Positions 26,869 to 36,466 are shown, counted from the stretch's first letter. The stretch is 64,000 nt of DNA from Paraburkholderia ferrariae NBRC 106233 (GCF_000685035.1 NZ_BAYB01000004.1:372001-436000); one strand, 5' to 3'. Program-made: numbers and translations. The notes: generated from the letters alone by a model not told the origin.

Positions 26869-28341
26869 ATGAGCGTTACCCCTTCCTCCCGCCTCCTGGG
26901 CGACGACGTCTGGCACGGTCGTATTTTCAACGGTTCATGGTGCAATGGCGCTTCAGAGGCTGAAGTGAACGAACCCGCCACAGGCAAGCGTCTCGCGTGC
27001 ATCGGCATGGCCGACGGGACCCTTGTCGCTGCGTCGGCGAAGACGGCGTTCGAAGCACAGCAGGGGTGGGCCGCGCTGCCCTACGACGAGCGCGCCGCGG
27101 TATTGCGTCGTGCCGCGCGTCTTGCGGAGGAGTCGATCGAGGAGATCGTGGGATGGATCGTGCGCGAGAGCGGTTCGACGCGCGCAAAGGCTGCCTTCGA
27201 GACACAGGTGACGGTGAAGGCACTGCACGAAGCAAGTGCATTACCGTCGCGATCGGCGGGCGAGGTGCTGCCATCGGTTCCGGGGCGTCTGTCACTCGCG
27301 CGCCGCCGTCCGCTTGGCGTCGTGGGCGTAATTTCTCCGTTCAACTTCCCGCTGTATCTGGCCATGCGTGCCGTTGCGCCCGCACTCGCCCTCGGCAACG
27401 CGGTGATCCTCAAGCCGGACCCGCGTACCGCGGTATGCGGCGGCTTCGTTATTGCGCGTCTGTTTGAAATGGCCGGCTTGCCGAAAGGGGTTCTGCACGT
27501 GTTGCCCGGCGACGGTGCCGCGGGCGCCGGACTCACGAGCGATCCGCACGTCGCGATGATCCAGTTCACAGGTTCGACGAACGCGGGTCGGAAGGTTGGC
27601 GAGGCGGCGGGCCGTCATCTTAAAAAGGTCTCGCTTGAGCTTGGCGGCAAAAACTCGCTTCTGGTTCTCGACGACGCCGATCTTGATCTCGCTGTCGCCA
27701 ATACGGCGTGGGGTGCATATTTGCATCAAGGCCAGATCTGCATGGCCACGGGCCGTGTGCTCGTGCAACGCGTCATATATGAGCGCTTCGTCGAGAAGCT
27801 TGTGGCGAAGGCATCGAGTCTGACGGTTGGCGACCCCGCCACGGGCGATGTCGCGCTTGGGCCACTTATTAATGCGACCCAACGCGATCACGTCGCGCGC
27901 GTGCTCGACGCCGCGCAGCAGGCGGGCGCGCGCGTCGAAGCGGGCGGCAGTTTCCGTGACCTTTTCTTCGAGCCGACGGTGCTCACTGGCGTGACTAAAG
28001 AAAATCCGGCCTTCAGCGAGGAAATTTTCGGTCCAGTTGCGGTGGTAGTTCCGTTCGACACGGACGAGGAGGCGATAGCGCTCGCCAACGACACGGAGTA
28101 CGGACTCGCGATGGCCATCGTCACATCAAACGTAGGCCGCGCGTTGCGCATGGGCGAACGTCTGCGCAGCGGCCTTTTGCACATCAACGATCAGACGGTT
28201 AACGACGAGGTGATCAACCCATTCGGTGGTGTGGGTGCATCGGGAAACGGAACGAGCGTCGGCGGCCCAGCGAACTGGGAGGAATTCACGCAATGGCAAT
28301 GGCTCACGGTCAAGGGCGAAGCGCCGCTTTATCCGCTCTAA
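26869..28341 (+). CDS. Benzaldehyde dehydrogenase (XylC/AreB-like)
   Basis: The 490-residue ALDH has SPFNFPLYLAMRAVAPALALGNAV, FTGSTNAGR, the general base in LELGGKN, the nucleophile in LHQGQICMATGR, and a C-terminal INPFGGVGASGNG. The MATGR after the catalytic Cys and the NPFGG.GASGNG end are typical of benzaldehyde and salicylaldehyde dehydrogenases. It oxidises benzaldehyde to benzoate with NAD+ in the cytoplasm. AGGAG is 5 bases before the ATG. Its position just before the box cluster gives a direct supply of benzoate for CoA activation. Confidence 0.85.
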   Translation: MSVTPSSRLLGDDVWHGRIFNGSWCNGASEAEVNEPATGKRLACIGMADGTLVAASAKTAFEAQQGWAALPYDERAAVLRRAARLAEESIEEIVGWIVRESGSTRAKAAFETQVTVKALHEASALPSRSAGEVLPSVPGRLSLARRRPLGVVGVISPFNFPLYLAMRAVAPALALGNAVILKPDPRTAVCGGFVIARLFEMAGLPKGVLHVLPGDGAAGAGLTSDPHVAMIQFTGSTNAGRKVGEAAGRHLKKVSLELGGKNSLLVLDDADLDLAVANTAWGAYLHQGQICMATGRVLVQRVIYERFVEKLVAKASSLTVGDPATGDVALGPLINATQRDHVARVLDAAQQAGARVEAGGSFRDLFFEPTVLTGVTKENPAFSEEIFGPVAVVVPFDTDEEAIALANDTEYGLAMAIVTSNVGRALRMGERLRSGLLHINDQTVNDEVINPFGGVGASGNGTSVGGPANWEEFTQWQWLTVKGEAPLYPL

Positions 28342-28857
28342 GGTGCCGGTGGATAAGACTGCGTTGGTCCGTGTTGCGCGACAGTCCCGAGCCACATCGA
28401 TAGGATCGTCGTCGAACAGCGTTACCCGGTGCAACTGCAGCGAGCCCAGGCCGGAAGGTGCCGGCGCACAAGAGGACGTTGGCCCGGATATGGAGAAGGC
28501 CGCTGCGCGGCGCGCCGCGAGCGCCGTTAACGATTTGCTCCTGGTGGCGCTGGGCGACAGGTCGGCGAGTTTCAGCGGGGACATAGTCGTTCGGCAAGCT
28601 CGTGAAGTCCGGCATGCTCGAACAGTTCGACGAAGCGGTCGAGGAGGGCAAGCGCGGCAGCACGCTCGAGCCAATCCAGTGTCACGTAAGAATGACGCGC
28701 GGGTTGCAGGATCCTTGATACGTGTGGATAGGACCGCCTCGAGCGAGCGGCACACGGCCGAGAGAATTTGCACCGCCCGGCCGCACATCTGTCTGTAGGG
28801 TCATTATCGTTGCTCTCTACAGGTTGGCTCCAAATCATCATCTGAACGGGAACGGGT
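28342..28857. other. Intergenic region, 516 bp, no intact gene
   Basis: Several overlapping open frames exist but none matches a family I know. A minus-strand stretch (about 28572-28700, ending ELFEHAGLHELAERLCPR) has protein-like composition and might be a gene remnant. Otherwise only the promoter for the regulator at 28858 is expected. Confidence 0.4.
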
Positions 28858-30057
28858 ATGAAGAGTACGTCCGTGCCGGTGTCCGTGAACTCAGGCGCTC
28901 TCGGACCACTACGCGCGGCCTGCAAGCGCTTCGCCAACGGCGAACAATTGCCGGATGGGCTCATGTCTGGACTGCTGCCCGGGGCGATAGCACGCTCATG
29001 GGCGCGCTCGCGCGATGCGGGTCTGATGCCGGGTCAGCCGCCGGAATATGAGCTTCTCGGTAGCGCGGGTGGAACGCCAGATGACCGGCGTCTGCGCAGT
29101 TGCGTCATCGATGAAATTGAGCAGCTATGGGACACGTTCGGCGGCAACGACTGGACCATCTTCTGCATTAATCGGAAAGGCACCGTCATTCACGCACGCC
29201 GTAGCCCGGGCTGCGATGACAACCTTATTTTGCCGATCATTGCTGGGCGGCGCATACTCGAGTCGCACGTTGGCACGACTGCACCAGGCTGCGTTCTGCA
29301 GGAGGGCGTCGAAGTGATCGTGACGGGAGGGCAGCACTATTTAAATGAATTCGACCGCGTTTCTTGCGTTGCGGTGCCGCTTTTCGGCCTGCGAGGGGAG
29401 GTGATCGGCGCGCTGGATATCACCGGTACCGGCCAGCGTGATCTCTCGATTGTGAAGGAACAGTTCCGCCTCGCCTCCCTTGCCGCTGAGCAGCGCATAT
29501 TTGCTACGCTGCGCGGCTGCCATTTATTGCGCGTGCACGCCGATCCGCGCTGGCTCGAGACGCCGTTAGCGGGCGTGCTTGCTGTCGAGGAGGACGGCGA
29601 GATTCGGGCGGCAACTCGGGCGGCGTGCCGCATACTTTCTCTCCCACGTGAAACGAGTCTTCCGCCGGTCGTCCTCGGCGAACTTCTTGATGACTCCGGG
29701 GGCGACCTCCTTGGACGCATCCTGAAGCCACGAGGGCAGCCGCGTCGGGTTTCGCGTGCGGACGGCACCCGTCTGTGGGTCCAATATTCACGTGCGCTCC
29801 TCAATCGGAGTACGGCGCGCCGCGGAAGTTTTCAACCTGAACATGTACCGTCGCTGAGGCAGGTCGACGCGTCGCGTGGCACAACGCTTGAGGAGCAGAT
29901 GCTTCGTGCAGTATTACAAGCTATGCGGGATCACCAGGGGAATGTGGCCGCAGTGGCGCGTCAACTGGGCGTGTCACGGACCACCGTCTATGCGCGGGTT
30001 CGGCAATTGCGGGAAACCGGCATGCTAGCTGGGCAAGGAGCCGCTATGGCGGATTGA
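28858..30057 (+). CDS. GAF and Fis-type HTH regulator lacking the AAA+ domain
   Basis: The 399-residue protein starts like AcoR-type activators: an N-terminal helical segment (IARSWARSRDAGL), then a GAF-like region at about 85-210 (WTIFCINRKGTVIHARR, RVSCVAVPLFGLRGEVIGALDITGTG). A second, PAS-like segment occupies about 225-320. The end is a Fis-type helix-turn-helix (MRDHQGNVAAVARQLGVSRTTVYARVRQL, about 358-388). The central sigma-54 AAA+ domain with Walker A and GAFTGA is absent, so it should not activate sigma-54 promoters in the usual way. It may control the benzaldehyde dehydrogenase upstream or the box genes. Confidence 0.82.
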   Translation: MKSTSVPVSVNSGALGPLRAACKRFANGEQLPDGLMSGLLPGAIARSWARSRDAGLMPGQPPEYELLGSAGGTPDDRRLRSCVIDEIEQLWDTFGGNDWTIFCINRKGTVIHARRSPGCDDNLILPIIAGRRILESHVGTTAPGCVLQEGVEVIVTGGQHYLNEFDRVSCVAVPLFGLRGEVIGALDITGTGQRDLSIVKEQFRLASLAAEQRIFATLRGCHLLRVHADPRWLETPLAGVLAVEEDGEIRAATRAACRILSLPRETSLPPVVLGELLDDSGGDLLGRILKPRGQPRRVSRADGTRLWVQYSRALLNRSTARRGSFQPEHVPSLRQVDASRGTTLEEQMLRAVLQAMRDHQGNVAAVARQLGVSRTTVYARVRQLRETGMLAGQGAAMAD

Positions 30058-30096
30058 TCTCGCATGGTTCGGCGGACGTATTATCAGATAGTTTAT

Positions 30097-30132
30097 CTGC
30101 AGCGCTTTCGCGGGCAGTCGCGCAGTTTTTTT
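30097..30132 (+). terminator. Possible rho-independent terminator
   Basis: A GC-rich imperfect stem (CTGCAGCGC near 30097 with CGCGCAG at 30119-30125) is followed by seven T at 30126-30132. It lies 40 bases after the regulator stop. A perfect CAGATA/TATCTG dyad at 30085-30099 overlaps its start. Confidence 0.4.
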
Positions 30133-30641
30133 GCGTAGTATTCAAGCAGGAAGGGAACAGATATTGGGACATCGGGATTCTCCGGTGCAGCGGATGAGGC
30201 CTCAGCGTACCGGATTTCAGCGACAGAACTTCCATTGCAAGATCGGCCGTTTGAGAAGCAAACGTTCGGTTGGTCGTTACCTCATCCTCAACGTACCGGG
30301 CGGCTATCCGGCGGCTACGTTGCCTCCAGTGTTTGATGCCGAGCCGTTACCGGCTCCGTATTTCCGGGCTAGGAACGGCTAATGGAAGAGCTGGTTTCAG
30401 CAGGTCATGCCTGCACCTTTGAAACAGGAATTCCGGTCGCGCAAACATATTCCCGGCAAGATCGCTGCTCAGCAGCGCGACGCTCATGATCGACCTCGCG
30501 TGTTTCAGGCCGCCGCTGGCGATCGTCTTGCCAGTCCGCCAGGGCGGAATGAAGCCATTACACTATTCCTGCCTGCTGATGCGGCCGTGGCGCCTGCTGT
30601 CCGAACAAGTGTGAGATGAGATGGACCAGGAAACCGGATTG
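30133..30641. other. Intergenic region, about 510 bp, no gene recognised
   Basis: This lies between the convergent regulator and alpha/beta hydrolase genes. Short open frames are present but none is convincing by composition or motif. Confidence 0.45.
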
Positions 30642-31505
30642 TCAATCGAGGCGCGCCATGGTGCTATGGCTCGTAGCAGCGACGGATCTGATCACAGTGA
30701 TGATTGCGCGGTTCAACGCCTCGGGCGCATCGCGATGCGGAGAGTGTCCGCAAGCCTCCAGCTTCACCAGTTGTGTATGCGGCACCTGTTCTGCGATCGC
30801 CTCGATCTGCGCCATGGTGCCGTAATGATCGTCATGACCCTGAACAGCAAGTAACGGGCAGCGGATTGCCGGTAACGTTTCAACGATATTCCACGTCCTG
30901 AACGCCGGATTCAGCCAGATGTCGTTCCAGCCGTAGAACGCCGAATCGACGTCGGCGTGATAGCGGCGGAGTTTTTCGCGCAAACCGGCTTGCTCATAGG
31001 CTACCTTCGCCTGCGCGATACTTTCGACCGAAATGTCCTCGACGAATACGTGCGGGGCGATCGCCACGGCGCCGGCCAGCTCGCCGGGAAAAGAGGACGC
31101 GTAAAGCAGAGCGATTGACCCGCCATCGCTATGGCCGATCACCCACATCCGCGAACGCTCGGCACTCTCGACGCCAAGCGTGTCCAGCAGGGCCGGCAAC
31201 ACGTCGCGCGCCTGGACGGTCATGAAATCCACCGGCCATTTCGTGTTGTGAGGTCGCGGTGTCGAGCGTCCGTAGCCCGGCCGTGAATAGACGAGGCCAC
31301 GCATGCCGAGTTGGTCGCACAGTGTCTGTGGCCAGTCTCGCCACATCGCGATCGAGCCGAGTCCCTCGTGCAGGAACACGGCAACGGGTGCAGCGCTGAG
31401 TTCAGGATTGAGCCACTGGTATTCGATGTTCAGCGGACCACGTGCGGCAGTAGCAGGGAGCACAGCCAGTTCGCTATCGGTTGCCGTTGTTGCAGGATTG
31501 TGCAT
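30642..31505 (-). CDS. Alpha/beta hydrolase of the box cluster
   Basis: The 287-residue protein (start MHNPATTATD at 31505, with GAGG 7 bases upstream) is an alpha/beta hydrolase: oxyanion region FLHEGLGS, nucleophile elbow IGHSDGGS, and catalytic His in EACGHSPH. Hydrolases of this kind recur in betaproteobacterial box clusters and have been suggested to hydrolyse dead-end CoA thioesters or lactones; the exact substrate is unproven. It is the last gene of the minus-strand operon, 20 bases after the benzoate-CoA ligase stop. Confidence 0.82.
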   Translation of the reverse strand: MHNPATTATDSELAVLPATAARGPLNIEYQWLNPELSAAPVAVFLHEGLGSIAMWRDWPQTLCDQLGMRGLVYSRPGYGRSTPRPHNTKWPVDFMTVQARDVLPALLDTLGVESAERSRMWVIGHSDGGSIALLYASSFPGELAGAVAIAPHVFVEDISVESIAQAKVAYEQAGLREKLRRYHADVDSAFYGWNDIWLNPAFRTWNIVETLPAIRCPLLAVQGHDDHYGTMAQIEAIAEQVPHTQLVKLEACGHSPHRDAPEALNRAIITVIRSVAATSHSTMARLD

Positions 31506-31525
31506 GAACCACCTCATTAACCAGC

Positions 31526-33121
31526 TCAAAGCTGTTCGCGCAGTTTGAAGCGTTGAATCTTGCCGGTCGCCGTTTTCGGCAGGTCGTCGACAAATACAAT
31601 ATCGCGTGGGTATTTGTGCGGCGCGAGCCGCCCTTTGACGAACGCCTTCAGCTCGTCCGCCAATGCGTCAGACGCCACGAACTCGTCTTTCAGCGCGACG
31701 AAGGCGCGTGTCTTCACGAGACCGCCGTGATCGACGCCGACGACGGCCGCTTCGAGTACCGCATCGTGTTGCACGAGCACCATTTCCACTTCCACCGGCG
31801 AGACATACTGACCACTCACCTTCAGCATGTCGTCGCTGCGTCCCGCGTAGACATAGCAGCCGTTCGGCAGCCGGCGATACTTGTCGCCGCTCCGGATCCA
31901 TTCGCCGAGGAAAGTCGCGCGCGACTTCTCGCGATTGCTCCAGTACATCAACGCGGCGCTAGGTCCCTTGATATAAAGATCGCCCACTTCGCCATCAGCT
32001 ACCGCATGTCCACTCTCATCGCGCAGTTCAACCTCGTAGCCGGGCACCGGAGTGCCCGTCGTGCCGTATTCGACACTGCCGGCGCGATTGGACAGGAAAA
32101 TGTGCAGCATCTCGGTCGAACCGATGCCATCGAGAATCTCCGCGCCGAAGCGCGCGGTGAAGCGCTCGCCGATTTCGCGCGGCAGCGCTTCGCCCGCCGA
32201 CGTACAGATGCGCAGCGCGAGGTCCTCGCGCGCGGGGACATTGGGCGAGGCCAGCATGCTCGCATAGAGCGTTGGTACGCCGTAGAAAACGGTGGGTTTG
32301 TGCCGGGTGAGACGCGCGAAAATCGCGTCGGGGGTAGGGCGTTCCGCCATCAGCACCGCAGTTGCTCCGACCGAAAGCGGGAAGGTCAGTCCGTTGCCCA
32401 GTCCATACGCAAAGAACAGCTTGGCGGCGGAAAACACCACATCCTGTTCGACGATGCCCAGGATCGCTTTCGCGTACAGCTCAGCGGTCCAGTACAGGTT
32501 CGCATGAGTATGCACGGTGCCCTTGGGCTTGCCCGTCGATCCCGACGAATACAACCAGAACGCGATATCGTCGCAGCTGCTCGCAACAGCTTTGGGCGCG
32601 GGCATGGCCGCATCGATCAGTTCGCTCAGGAGCAGTGCGCGTGTCTCACCACTGGCCGTCTGCGCGACGATCAACTGGCAGCCTTCATGCTCGGCGACGG
32701 CAAGCGCTTCTTCGACCGCCGGTAGCACTGCGCTAGAAGCGACGATGACGCGAGCGTGGCTATGCGTGAGCATGTAGACATAGTCTGGCGCGCCGAGCAG
32801 CGTGTTAGCGACCACCGGGACGACGCCGGCATACAGCGCACCGAGAAACGCGATTGGCAATTCGACGGAGTCCTGCATCACCAGCAGTACGCGCTCTTCC
32901 GCGTGCACGCCGAGCGTGCGTAGCACAGCGGCGAAGCGACGGGCCTTTTCTTCGAGTTGTCCGTAGGTAGTGATGCCGCGGTCGTCGATATATGCGGGCT
33001 TGCCGGCACGTATCTCGTTGAGGCGGAACAGGTGTGCGGCGAAATTGAACTGCGCTGGCGGTGGCTTGGCCGTCAAGGCTGCCCCGGGCTGACTGGCGCG
33101 TGATTCGAGCAGGGCTTCCAT
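31526..33121 (-). CDS. bclA: Benzoate-CoA ligase
   Basis: The 531-residue protein belongs to the AMP-forming acyl-CoA synthetases: YSSGSTGKPKGTVHTH (P-loop, about residues 192-207), FAYGLGNGLTFPL, DGIGSTEMLHIFLSN, and the C-terminal GRSDDMLKVSGQYVSP and KTATGKIQRF, whose Lys is catalytic. Length and the FYGVPTLYA and STEMLHIF segments agree with benzoate-CoA ligases. It converts benzoate, ATP and CoA to benzoyl-CoA, AMP and PPi in the cytoplasm, the entry step of the box pathway. AGGAG lies upstream of the ATG at 33121, and a 138-base gap separates it from boxD. Confidence 0.93.
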   Translation of the reverse strand: MEALLESRASQPGAALTAKPPPAQFNFAAHLFRLNEIRAGKPAYIDDRGITTYGQLEEKARRFAAVLRTLGVHAEERVLLVMQDSVELPIAFLGALYAGVVPVVANTLLGAPDYVYMLTHSHARVIVASSAVLPAVEEALAVAEHEGCQLIVAQTASGETRALLLSELIDAAMPAPKAVASSCDDIAFWLYSSGSTGKPKGTVHTHANLYWTAELYAKAILGIVEQDVVFSAAKLFFAYGLGNGLTFPLSVGATAVLMAERPTPDAIFARLTRHKPTVFYGVPTLYASMLASPNVPAREDLALRICTSAGEALPREIGERFTARFGAEILDGIGSTEMLHIFLSNRAGSVEYGTTGTPVPGYEVELRDESGHAVADGEVGDLYIKGPSAALMYWSNREKSRATFLGEWIRSGDKYRRLPNGCYVYAGRSDDMLKVSGQYVSPVEVEMVLVQHDAVLEAAVVGVDHGGLVKTRAFVALKDEFVASDALADELKAFVKGRLAPHKYPRDIVFVDDLPKTATGKIQRFKLREQL

Positions 33122-33259
33122 GTGTCTCCTCCATCGGGTGGGGCGGTCGCCCGGCTCATAGGCACGGGAACCGCTCGAATTACCGGCGTAACCTGTGTGC
33201 CCCAGTGCGTGTCGTGTGAGTTCTGGCAGGGACTCGGGCGTGTAAGGTCACCGCCGTGC

Positions 33260-34855
33260 TCAGCTTTCGAGCGAGTGGGCCGTTTGCGTTAATACATCGA
33301 TGCCGGTATTCGATGCCTGGATGGCGGCACGCCGATGGTAGAACTCCAGCGCCCGCAAGCCGCCCAGTTCCTCGCCGCCGCCCGCGCGACCGGGACCGCC
33401 ATGCAACGACATTGGCATCACGTTGCCGTGGCCGGTGTGGCTGCCTTGCACCGATGGCGAGACCGCATGGACGCGACCGTGCGTGTCGGCGAGTTCCAGG
33501 GCGACACGGGCGAGGTGCGCATCGTCGTTCGAATAGACCGAGGCGACGAGCGAGCCGCGGCCGCGCCGCGCCAACGCGATGGCGTGTGCCTCGCGCAGTT
33601 CGCCGGCGTCGCTGGCCGGCTCATACGGGGCAACCGTAGCGACCGGTCCGAAGATTTCGACGTCGTGCAGCAGCGTCGCGCGATCGGGATCGTTGACCAC
33701 GAACAGATGCGGCGCGATGCACGCGGCAATCGCGGGATCCACGTCGACAGGCGGCACGGCCGAGCCGTCAAACGCGAGCACTGCTTCCTCGCGCAATGCG
33801 GCGATTCCAGCAAGCACGCTCTCATACTGTTCGCGGCTCACGAGCGACCCCATCCGCACGCTGTCGTTACGCGGATTACCGACGGTGATCTTCGCGAGCT
33901 TTGCCTTCAGCGTATCGAGCACGGCTTCGAGTAAGGCCTCAGGGACGAACGCTCGCCGGATCGCCGTGCATTTCTGCCCCGACTTCACGGTCATCTCCCG
34001 CACCACTTCCTTGATGAACAGTTCGAAGGCTGGCGTATCGGGTGCGGCGTCGGCGCAGAGGATCGCGCTGTTCAGGCTGTCGGCTTCGACATTCAGGCGC
34101 GCGCCGCGCTGAACAAAGGCCGCGTGAGCGCGGAGTATCGCGGCGGTTTCAGCGGAGCCGGTGAACGACACCACGTCGAAGGCCTGTACCTGATCGAGCA
34201 GGCCCGCGGAGCTGCCGCAGATGACGGATAGCGCCCCCTGCGGCAGAATGCCTGCATCGACCACGTCTGCGACCATGCGCTGCGTGAGCCACGCGGTCGC
34301 GGTAGCCGGTTTGACGATCACCGGGACACCGGACAGCAACGCGGGCGCGGCCTTCTCCCACAGCCCCCACGACGGGAAATTGAACGCGTTGATAAAGAGG
34401 GCGACACCGCGCGTGGGCGTGAGCACATGCTGGACGCTGAACGACTGGTCCTTACTGAGCGAAACGACGTGGCCGTCGCGCAGCGCGTGCACGTCGCCTA
34501 GCGTCGCGCCAAGTTTCGCGTAATAAGAAAGCGTGAAAATCCCGCCATCGATATCGACTGCCGAGTCGTTGTGGGTGGTGCCGGAGTTGGCGGTGGCGAT
34601 TGCGTAGTAATCGTCGCGCTTCGCCTGCAACAGCTTGACGATGTCGGCAAGACGCGCGGCGCGCTCTGCATAAGTGAGCGCGCGTAGCGCGGCGCCGCCT
34701 TGCTCGCGGGCGAAATCGAAGACGCGTGGAAGATCGAGCCCCTGGCTCGACACGCGCACCAGCGCTTCGCCCGTCACCGGGTCAGTTAACGTGCTGCCTT
34801 CGCCATTTCCGGCGACCCATTGGCCCGCCACGTAATTCTTCAGCAATTCAGTCAT
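33260..34855 (-). CDS. boxD: 3,4-dehydroadipyl-CoA semialdehyde dehydrogenase
   Basis: The 531-residue protein is an ALDH of the phenylacetate/box subgroup: FINAFNFPSWGLWEKAAPALL, FTGSAETAA, general base in NVEADSLNS and nucleophile in VKSGQKCTAIRR. Its ends differ from ordinary ALDHs, with the HGNVMPMSLHGGPGRAGGGEELGG loop and an RRAAIQ tail, as in the NADP-dependent dehydrogenases that act on 3,4-dehydroadipyl-CoA semialdehyde (called BoxD or BoxZ in different species). I chose the ATG at 34855 with GAGAG upstream; 34885 is an alternative that overlaps the preceding gene. It oxidises the aldehyde released by BoxC. Confidence 0.9.
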   Translation of the reverse strand: MTELLKNYVAGQWVAGNGEGSTLTDPVTGEALVRVSSQGLDLPRVFDFAREQGGAALRALTYAERAARLADIVKLLQAKRDDYYAIATANSGTTHNDSAVDIDGGIFTLSYYAKLGATLGDVHALRDGHVVSLSKDQSFSVQHVLTPTRGVALFINAFNFPSWGLWEKAAPALLSGVPVIVKPATATAWLTQRMVADVVDAGILPQGALSVICGSSAGLLDQVQAFDVVSFTGSAETAAILRAHAAFVQRGARLNVEADSLNSAILCADAAPDTPAFELFIKEVVREMTVKSGQKCTAIRRAFVPEALLEAVLDTLKAKLAKITVGNPRNDSVRMGSLVSREQYESVLAGIAALREEAVLAFDGSAVPPVDVDPAIAACIAPHLFVVNDPDRATLLHDVEIFGPVATVAPYEPASDAGELREAHAIALARRGRGSLVASVYSNDDAHLARVALELADTHGRVHAVSPSVQGSHTGHGNVMPMSLHGGPGRAGGGEELGGLRALEFYHRRAAIQASNTGIDVLTQTAHSLES

Positions 34856-34865
34856 GATGGCGCTC

Positions 34866-35333
34866 TCAGGCGGGAGTGAACTCAATGGCGCCCTGCGGCA
34901 GCAGATACAGCACGAGCGCCTGGCCGTTGGCGACAGTCGGGCGATGCTCGCTGCCGGGTCCGTACACGCACCAGCCGGCTGGATGGCCGTCGAAGGTCGC
35001 GCCGTCGGTGAGTGGCATGATCAGGTCGATCTCGCCGTGTGGATGGACATGGTGCGGCCCTGCAATATCTTTCATGTCGACCACGTCGACCGAAAAGCCG
35101 TGCGTGTCGGGTAGTGCCTTGAAGATACGCCCGTAGCGGATGCCGCCGCCTTCGCGGTTGCACAGCCAGCCGGCGGCGACACCGTCGCGACAGGCGTCGG
35201 CCAGTGCGCGAAAGGTCTTGCCGCCGGCGGGAAGGGTGTCGTTCAGCCATCTCGCCAGTTCGTCGTCCAACGGGCGATCGACGAGTTGTTCCGTAACGCC
35301 CGCGACGAGGCGCTGGAAGTCTTGTGGGGTCAT
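34866..35333 (-). CDS. DUF4863 family protein (4-hydroxylaminobenzoate-lyase-like)
   Basis: The 155-residue protein has a short helical N terminus and a cupin-like core with GPHHVHPHGEIDLIMPLTDGATFDGHPAGWCVYGPGSEHRPTVANG, rich in His and Glu that could bind metal. The family is called DUF4863 and includes PnbB-type 4-hydroxylaminobenzoate lyases. It is the first gene of the minus-strand box operon, 10 bases before boxD. As the pathway has no hydroxylamino intermediate, another role is likely here, perhaps on a pathway intermediate or by-product. The ATG at 35333 is preferred over 35363. Confidence 0.72.
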   Translation of the reverse strand: MTPQDFQRLVAGVTEQLVDRPLDDELARWLNDTLPAGGKTFRALADACRDGVAAGWLCNREGGGIRYGRIFKALPDTHGFSVDVVDMKDIAGPHHVHPHGEIDLIMPLTDGATFDGHPAGWCVYGPGSEHRPTVANGQALVLYLLPQGAIEFTPA

Positions 35334-35459
35334 GCGAGCCTCTAAAAAAGGGCTGGCGCGCACCTTACTTCATGTGCGTCCGCTGGCCGTCTCCGACACG
35401 CCGCCCGAAAAATCTGCGCGGCGTTTGTGATTGGATCAATATTTGGCGAAAATTAACCG

Positions 35460-35496
35460 TTCACCGGGTGCCTGTCAAGCACTATAGTACATGTAC
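35460..35496 (+). promoter_or_regulatory. boxR promoter with overlapping palindrome
   Basis: TTCACC (35460-35465), a 17-base spacer and TATAGT (35483-35488) form a good sigma-70 promoter for boxR (ATG 35519). A perfect 10-bp palindrome GTACATGTAC (35487-35496) overlaps the -10 and start point and is a candidate autoregulatory site. Confidence 0.55.
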
Positions 35497-35518
35497 AGAA
35501 GTCGTGAGGTCCGAAAAC

Positions 35519-36466
35519 ATGAATCAAACCGACTCGATCCTGCCCCTGGACGAGCGTCCGGAGGACGCGACGCGGACGGAGCGCGATCCTTTCCTGACGG
35601 CGATGGGCGAGCGCGTGCGGCTCCTTCGCGCGCGCCGCGGCATGACCCGCAAGGCCCTGGCAACCGAGACGGGGCTGTCCGAACGGCATCTGGCCAATCT
35701 GGAGTCGGGGCTGGGCAACGCGTCAGTGCTGGTGTTGCGACAGATCGCGAGCACACTGAACTGCCCGCTTGCCGAGGTGATCGGCGACGAGACCACTGCG
35801 TCGGCAGAATGGCTGCTGATCCGCGAGTTGCTGCACGGGCGTGATCAGGCCGCGCTGCAGCGGGCGCGCGTCGCGCTGGCCGAAATGTTCGCGCAGGCAC
35901 CGCGCGACCCTCACCGCAAGGACCGTATCGCGCTGATCGGTTTGCGCGGTGCGGGCAAGTCGACGCTTGGGCGCATGCTCGCTCAGGAGCGCAAGGTGCC
36001 GTTCGTTGAGCTGACGCGGGTGATCGAGCAACTGGCGGGCTGCCCGCCTTCCGAAATTCATTCGCTGTACGGCGCGAGCGCTTACCGGCGCTACGAGCAC
36101 CGCGCGCTCGAGGCGGTGATCCAGGAGCATGAGAAGGCGGTCATCGCGTCGCCGGGTGGGCTGGTTTCGGAGTCGGGCACCTTCAACATGCTGCTCGCGC
36201 ACTGCTTCACCGTATGGTTGCAGGCCACCCCGGAAGAGCATATGCGGCGGGTGGTTGCGCAAGGCGACCTGCGGCCGATGTCGGGCAACAAGGAAGCGAT
36301 GGACGATCTGAAGCGAATCCTGGCGGGCCGCAGCGAACTGTATGGACGAGCGGACATGACTTACGACACCAGTGAGAAGACCCTCGCAGATGCCTATCTG
36401 CAATTGCGCGACCGTCTTGCCGCACGACTGGCGGCCGAAGCGCCGGATGACGCTCACGTGAACTGA
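35519..36466 (+). CDS. boxR: BoxR: XRE repressor fused to a shikimate-kinase-like domain
   Basis: The 315-residue protein has an XRE helix-turn-helix at about residues 27-85 (GERVRLLRARRGMTRKALATETGLSERHLANLESGLGNAS) and a shikimate-kinase-like C-terminal domain from about 135, with Walker A GLRGAGKST at 141-149. This fusion is the hallmark of BzdR/BoxR, which repress anaerobic or aerobic benzoate genes and release DNA on binding benzoyl-CoA. It diverges from the DUF4863-boxD-bclA operon and precedes boxCBA, so it is placed to control both. The longer upstream frame was rejected; the ATG at 35519 fits the promoter. Confidence 0.93.
   Translation: MNQTDSILPLDERPEDATRTERDPFLTAMGERVRLLRARRGMTRKALATETGLSERHLANLESGLGNASVLVLRQIASTLNCPLAEVIGDETTASAEWLLIRELLHGRDQAALQRARVALAEMFAQAPRDPHRKDRIALIGLRGAGKSTLGRMLAQERKVPFVELTRVIEQLAGCPPSEIHSLYGASAYRRYEHRALEAVIQEHEKAVIASPGGLVSESGTFNMLLAHCFTVWLQATPEEHMRRVVAQGDLRPMSGNKEAMDDLKRILAGRSELYGRADMTYDTSEKTLADAYLQLRDRLAARLAAEAPDDAHVN

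Noticed and set aside
31553..32725. 390-residue plus-strand frame opposite benzoate-CoA ligase
   Set aside because: It is an antisense shadow with no motifs; the ligase on the other strand is complete.
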